The notes under the pieces: model-generated
The model's database searches: none
The model's input: the letters and a program-made list of their open reading frames with translations, nothing else
Told to the model about the DNA's origin: nothing
Assembly: GCA_018500005.2 (NCBI GenBank)
Contig: JAHBAP020000376.1
Location: 1-8,506 of the forward strand
Direction of reading: 5' to 3'
Source of the DNA: Mycobacterium sp.
GTDB taxonomy: Bacteria > Actinomycetota > Actinomycetes > Mycobacteriales > Mycobacteriaceae
Length of the DNA stretch: 8,506 nucleotides
Part shown: one piece after another, positions 6,032 to 8,506 of the stretch
Layout: the number at the start of each line of letters is the position of its first letter
How positions within the stretch are numbered: position 1 is the first letter of the stretch
Made by a program: the position numbers and the translations under genes

Positions 6032-7150
6032 TCAGCGCAAGCCGAGAAAAAACTCCCGGACGTCGGCGATGAACAAGTCGGGCTGTTCGAATGCGGCGAA
6101 GTGTCCGCCGTGCGGCATCTCGGTCCAATGGGTGACGTTGTAGGCCGCTTCGCACCATCTGCGTGCCGGCTTGACGATCTCCTTCGGGAACCGGGCGATG
6201 CCCGTCGGCACCTCCACCTTGCCGCCGCCACCGAACGCGCCGAAGCTCTCCCAGTACAGCCGCGCCGAGGACGCCCCGGCATTGGTGGCCCAGTACATCA
6301 TCACGTCGTCGAGCATCTCGTCGCGGCCGAAGACGTTCTCCGGGTGTCCGTCGCAGTCACTCCAGGCGTAGAGCTTCTCCACGATCCACGCGAGCTGGCC
6401 CACCGGGGAGTCGGCGAGGCCGTAGCCGAGCGTCTGCGGTCGGGTGGCCTGCTGTTTGGAATAGCCGGCCTCCCACTGTTGGTAGTGCTTCTGCGCCGCG
6501 AGCGCCTCCCGCTCGTCCTGGGACAGCTCGGTCAGGTCCCCGACGGGCGCGGCGATCGGCATGTTGAGGTGAATCGCGATGCAGCCGGCCACTTTTGACG
6601 AGCCATTGCGGCCGACCTGGGTGGTCACCGCCGCCCCCCAGTCCCCGCCCTGAGCTCCGTAGCGGTCGTAGCCGAGCCGCTTCATCAGGATGTCCCAGGC
6701 CAGTGCGATCCGCTCGACCGTCCACCCCGGGGACGTCGGCTTGCCGGAGAACCCGAAGCCGGGCAGGGTCGGGCACACCAGGTGGAAGTCCCGGCTGAGC
6801 GGCCCGATGACTTTCGCGAACTCGACGATCGATCCCGGCCAGCCGTGGGTGATCAGCAACGGAAGCGCGTCGGGATTCGCGCTGCGCTGGTGGACGAAGT
6901 GGATGTCCAGTCCGTCGATCTCGGTGACGAACTGGTCGAATGCGTTGAGCCGCGCCTCACGCGCCCGCCAGTCATAGGTGTTCGCCCAGTAGCCGGCCAG
7001 GTCCCGGGTGTAGTCGATCGGCATGCCCTGACTCCAGTCCGTCGCGCATTCGCGGTTCGGCCATCGCGTGCGGTTCAGGCGTTCCCGGAGATCGGCGAGT
7101 TCATTGTCGGGCACCCCGATGCGGAACGGGCGAACAGGTAAATCGGCCAT
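6032..7150 (-). CDS. Epoxide hydrolase (alpha/beta-hydrolase, microsomal-EH-like with N-terminal EHN domain)
   Basis: A 372-residue epoxide hydrolase that opens epoxides to diols through an aspartyl ester intermediate. Residues 1-90 are the EHN domain (FRIGVPDNELADLRERLNRTRWP at its core). The oxyanion motif HGWPGS is at 102-107 and the nucleophile is Asp170 in GGDWG. The cap contains Tyr299 in SARLYWE and probably Tyr230 as ring-opening tyrosines; the catalytic His350 lies in PHGGHFAAFEQP. The acid may be Glu324 (FPKE), less sure. Length is normal for the family and all key residues are present, so it should be active. The physiological substrate is unknown; mycobacterial relatives act on lipid-derived or xenobiotic epoxides. 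ATG 7150 is chosen because the EHN domain begins there, there is a CATAAT box 7 nt upstream, and the in-frame extension to 7216 would overlap the ferredoxin coding region. It is divergent from the ferredoxin gene by 40 bp. Confidence 0.93.
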   Translation of the reverse strand: MADLPVRPFRIGVPDNELADLRERLNRTRWPNRECATDWSQGMPIDYTRDLAGYWANTYDWRAREARLNAFDQFVTEIDGLDIHFVHQRSANPDALPLLITHGWPGSIVEFAKVIGPLSRDFHLVCPTLPGFGFSGKPTSPGWTVERIALAWDILMKRLGYDRYGAQGGDWGAAVTTQVGRNGSSKVAGCIAIHLNMPIAAPVGDLTELSQDEREALAAQKHYQQWEAGYSKQQATRPQTLGYGLADSPVGQLAWIVEKLYAWSDCDGHPENVFGRDEMLDDVMMYWATNAGASSARLYWESFGAFGGGGKVEVPTGIARFPKEIVKPARRWCEAAYNVTHWTEMPHGGHFAAFEQPDLFIADVREFFLGLR

Positions 7151-7157
7151 GCCGCTG

Positions 7158-7163
7158 ATTATG
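7158..7163 (-). promoter_or_regulatory. Leaderless -10 element (CATAAT) of the epoxide hydrolase gene
   Basis: On the minus strand CATAAT matches TATAAT at five of six positions and ends 7 nt before the ATG at 7150. Transcription should therefore start at or beside the start codon. No Shine-Dalgarno is visible. Any -35 contacts would fall around 7181-7186, across the ferredoxin promoter. Confidence 0.5.
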
Positions 7164-7177
7164 GACCCGCCAATCGC

Positions 7178-7183
7178 TAGCCT
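7178..7183 (+). promoter_or_regulatory. Leaderless -10 element (TAGCCT) of the ferredoxin/reductase operon
   Basis: TAGCCT is followed by CAGCCGC (7 nt) and the ATG at 7191, the spacing expected of a leaderless mycobacterial transcript. No ribosome binding site precedes the gene. The opposing epoxide hydrolase -10 lies only 14 bp away on the other strand, so the two promoters probably interfere with or co-regulate each other. Confidence 0.5.
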
Positions 7184-7190
7184 CAGCCGC

Positions 7191-7406
7191 ATGCGTTTGG
7201 TTGTCGATCTGAACAAGTGTCAGGGGTACGCCCAGTGCGTCCCGTTGGCCCCGGAGGTGCTCAAGCTCAACGGCGAGGAGGCGTTGGCCTACGACCCCAA
7301 CCCCGATGAGTCACAACGCCAACATGTGCTGCGCGCGGTGGCCTCCTGCCCGGTGCAGGCGATCATCCTGGAACTTGACCCGCCGGGCGATCGGGACACA
7401 CTGTGA
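7191..7406 (+). CDS. [3Fe-4S]-type ferredoxin
   Basis: A 71-residue small ferredoxin with the motif Cys10-x2-Tyr13-x2-Cys16 and Cys53-Pro54 (CQGYAQC ... SCPVQAI). Tyr13 occupies the position that is Cys in [4Fe-4S] ferredoxins, so only three cysteines remain and a [3Fe-4S] cluster is expected. This class passes electrons from a NAD(P)H ferredoxin reductase to cytochrome P450s and some other oxygenases in mycobacteria and streptomycetes. The start ATG 7191 gives the usual N-terminus (MRLVVDLNKC). The stop TGA overlaps the start of the reductase in GTGA, a sign of translational coupling. The terminal acceptor is not in the window. Confidence 0.93.
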   Translation: MRLVVDLNKCQGYAQCVPLAPEVLKLNGEEALAYDPNPDESQRQHVLRAVASCPVQAIILELDPPGDRDTL

Positions 7407-8487
7407 CCATCACCTACTACTTCCGCGACATCATCGAGAAGTTCCGCGCCGAGGGCCGCATCGTCATCGTCGGCGCCTCCCTGGCCGGCTTGCGTGCCGC
7501 CGAAGCGTTGCGGGATCAGGGTTTCACCGGTTCGCTGACCATCATCGGCGACGAACGCCACGAACCCTACGATCGACCGCCGCTGTCCAAAGCGGTCCTC
7601 AAGGGCTGGGTACCGGCCGACCACACCAAGCTGCCGCGATTGCGGCGAGTCGATGCCGACTGGAAGCTGGGCGTGGCCGCGGTGGGCCTGGACCGGGTCA
7701 ACCATGTCGTCAAGTTGGGCAACGGCGAGGAGGTCGGCTACGACCGCCTGCTGATCGCCACCGGCACCCGCGCCCGGCCCTGGTCCAATCCCGAAGAAGC
7801 GGCACTGCAGGGTGTGTTCACCGTCCGCACCGTTGAGGACTCCACGGCACTGTCCGCGGCTCTGAAGGCGCGTCCAAAGCGGGTGCTCATCATCGGATCG
7901 GGCTTCGTCGGCTCGGAGATCGCGTCGGTCTGCCGTGAACTGGACCTGCCGGTGACGGTGACCGAACGCGGCAGCGGCCCACTGAAGAGCGCACTCGGTG
8001 GGGTGGTCAGCGACATCGTCTCGGACATGATGCGCGACGCCGGGGTAGACCTTCGCACCGGTGTCACGGTGAAGTCGCTGCACGGCGGCTCCGGCGACGA
8101 CGCCGGCCACGTCCGGTCGGCCACGCTCTCCGACGGCACCGTCCTCGACGTCGACGTCGTCATCCCCTCGCAGGGTTCGATCCGCAACGTCGAATGGCTC
8201 GACGGCGCCGGCCTGGCCGCCGGACAGTGGGGTGTCGGCTGCGACGCCGGATGCCGGGCGTTCGACATCAACGGTGTGGTGACCGACCACATCTTCGTCG
8301 CCGGCGACGTCGCGCGCGCCCCGCACGTGCTCTACGGCTATGAGTTCCTGGCCCTGGAGCACTGGGACAACGCGGTTTTCGGCGCCGAGGTGGCCGCCAA
8401 CAACATGCTCAACCTCGAGGTCGGCCGGCGCGCGCACCTGCCGTTGCCGTCGTTCTGGTCAGCGCAGTTCGGAGTGAACATCAAGAG
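7403..8487 (+). CDS. FAD-dependent NAD(P)H ferredoxin reductase (3' end missing)
   Basis: About 361 residues of a pyridine nucleotide-disulphide-family flavoprotein of the putidaredoxin/rubredoxin reductase group, cut by the right adapter. The FAD-binding Rossmann motif is IVIVGASLAG at 20-29, followed by DERHEPYDRPPLSK (50-63). LLIATGT is near 117-122, the NAD(P) motif VLIIGSGFVGSE at 161-172, and the second FAD motif IFVAGDVARAPH at 297-308. The C-terminal domain begins near 345 with the typical PSFWSAQFGV and probably lacks several tens of residues. It starts at GTG 7403, overlapping the ferredoxin stop by 4 nt, and the intact family has about 400 residues. It should oxidise NAD(P)H and reduce the adjacent [3Fe-4S] ferredoxin. 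About 18 residues precede the Rossmann motif, longer than usual. Cofactor preference (NADH or NADPH) is not decided here. Confidence 0.93.
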
Positions 8488-8506
8488 CTGTCTCTTATAC
8501 ACATCT
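8488..8506 (-). other. Tn5/Nextera mosaic-end adapter (synthetic)
   Basis: The last 19 bases, CTGTCTCTTATACACATCT, are the exact reverse complement of bases 1-19. They are the second tagmentation adapter and end the biological sequence at 8487, inside the ferredoxin reductase gene. Confidence 0.98.

Noticed and set aside
7289..8437. Long minus-strand open frame of 382 codons
   Set aside because: It lies wholly antisense to the ferredoxin/reductase genes, which have clear motifs. It is the antisense shadow expected in GC-rich DNA and shows no recognisable domain.
20..8487. tRNA, rRNA, CRISPR array, toxin-antitoxin or phage genes
   Set aside because: Reading both strands gave no cloverleaf-like tRNA, no regularly spaced direct repeats, no small paired genes and no phage or integrase motifs.
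1..8506. Terminal 19-bp inverted repeats suggesting a natural composite transposon
   Set aside because: The repeats are exactly the engineered Tn5 mosaic end, lie at the very ends, contain no transposase between them and cut two genes. They are sequencing adapters.

Overview
The window looks like a piece of a GC-rich actinobacterial chromosome, most likely Mycobacterium/Mycolicibacterium or a close relative. The reasons are the strongly G/C-biased third codon positions, GTG starts, a GTGA stop/start overlap, apparent leaderless promoters (a -10 hexamer 6-7 nt before the ATG), and a gene set typical of mycobacteria: DUF2236/MpaB-like oxygenase, deazaflavin-type nitroreductase, PPOX protein, epoxide hydrolase, and a [3Fe-4S] ferredoxin with its reductase. 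This assignment is an inference from style and gene content, not from a marker gene. Both ends of the window are synthetic: bases 1-19 and 8488-8506 are the inward-facing Tn5/Nextera mosaic end, so the biological insert is 20-8487 and is cut inside a gene on each side.

Layout, left to right. (1) 20-1215, minus: 5'-portion of a fructose-type PTS permease (IIB-IIC), truncated by the left adapter. (2) 1216-1482: intergenic control region between divergent genes, with short hairpins and a dyad. (3) 1483-3359, plus: a probable two-gene unit, an amidohydrolase of the 2,3-dihydroxybenzoate/gamma-resorcylate decarboxylase type followed 35 nt later by a DUF2236 (MpaB/Lcp-like) putative heme oxygenase. 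(4) 3395-3976, minus: a VOC-fold protein, convergent with the oxygenase. (5) 4165-5330, plus: an SGNH/GDSL hydrolase whose conserved N-terminus has no ordinary start codon, then a Ddn-like (F420H2-type) oxidoreductase 35 nt downstream. (6) 5439-5879, minus: a PPOX/split-barrel protein, convergent with the Ddn-like gene. (7) 6032-7150, minus: an epoxide hydrolase, divergent by only 40 bp from (8) 7191-8487, plus: a [3Fe-4S] ferredoxin overlapping by 4 nt a FAD/NAD(P)H ferredoxin reductase, cut by the right adapter.

How the genes may work together: apart from the sugar permease, the window is a run of small redox, hydrolysis and decarboxylation enzymes of the kind found in mycobacterial lipid, steroid, aromatic and xenobiotic metabolism. 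The ferredoxin/reductase pair is the sort that feeds electrons to cytochrome P450s or similar oxygenases, but no P450 is visible. The decarboxylase/oxygenase pair could form a short catabolic unit on an unknown substrate. I see no CRISPR array, toxin-antitoxin pair, phage, natural transposon, rRNA or tRNA. I do not think a clearly new multi-gene system is demonstrated here. The most useful leads are the start-codon anomaly of the hydrolase, the back-to-back leaderless promoters, the shared ACAG-N6-CTGT dyads, and the decarboxylase/DUF2236 pair.
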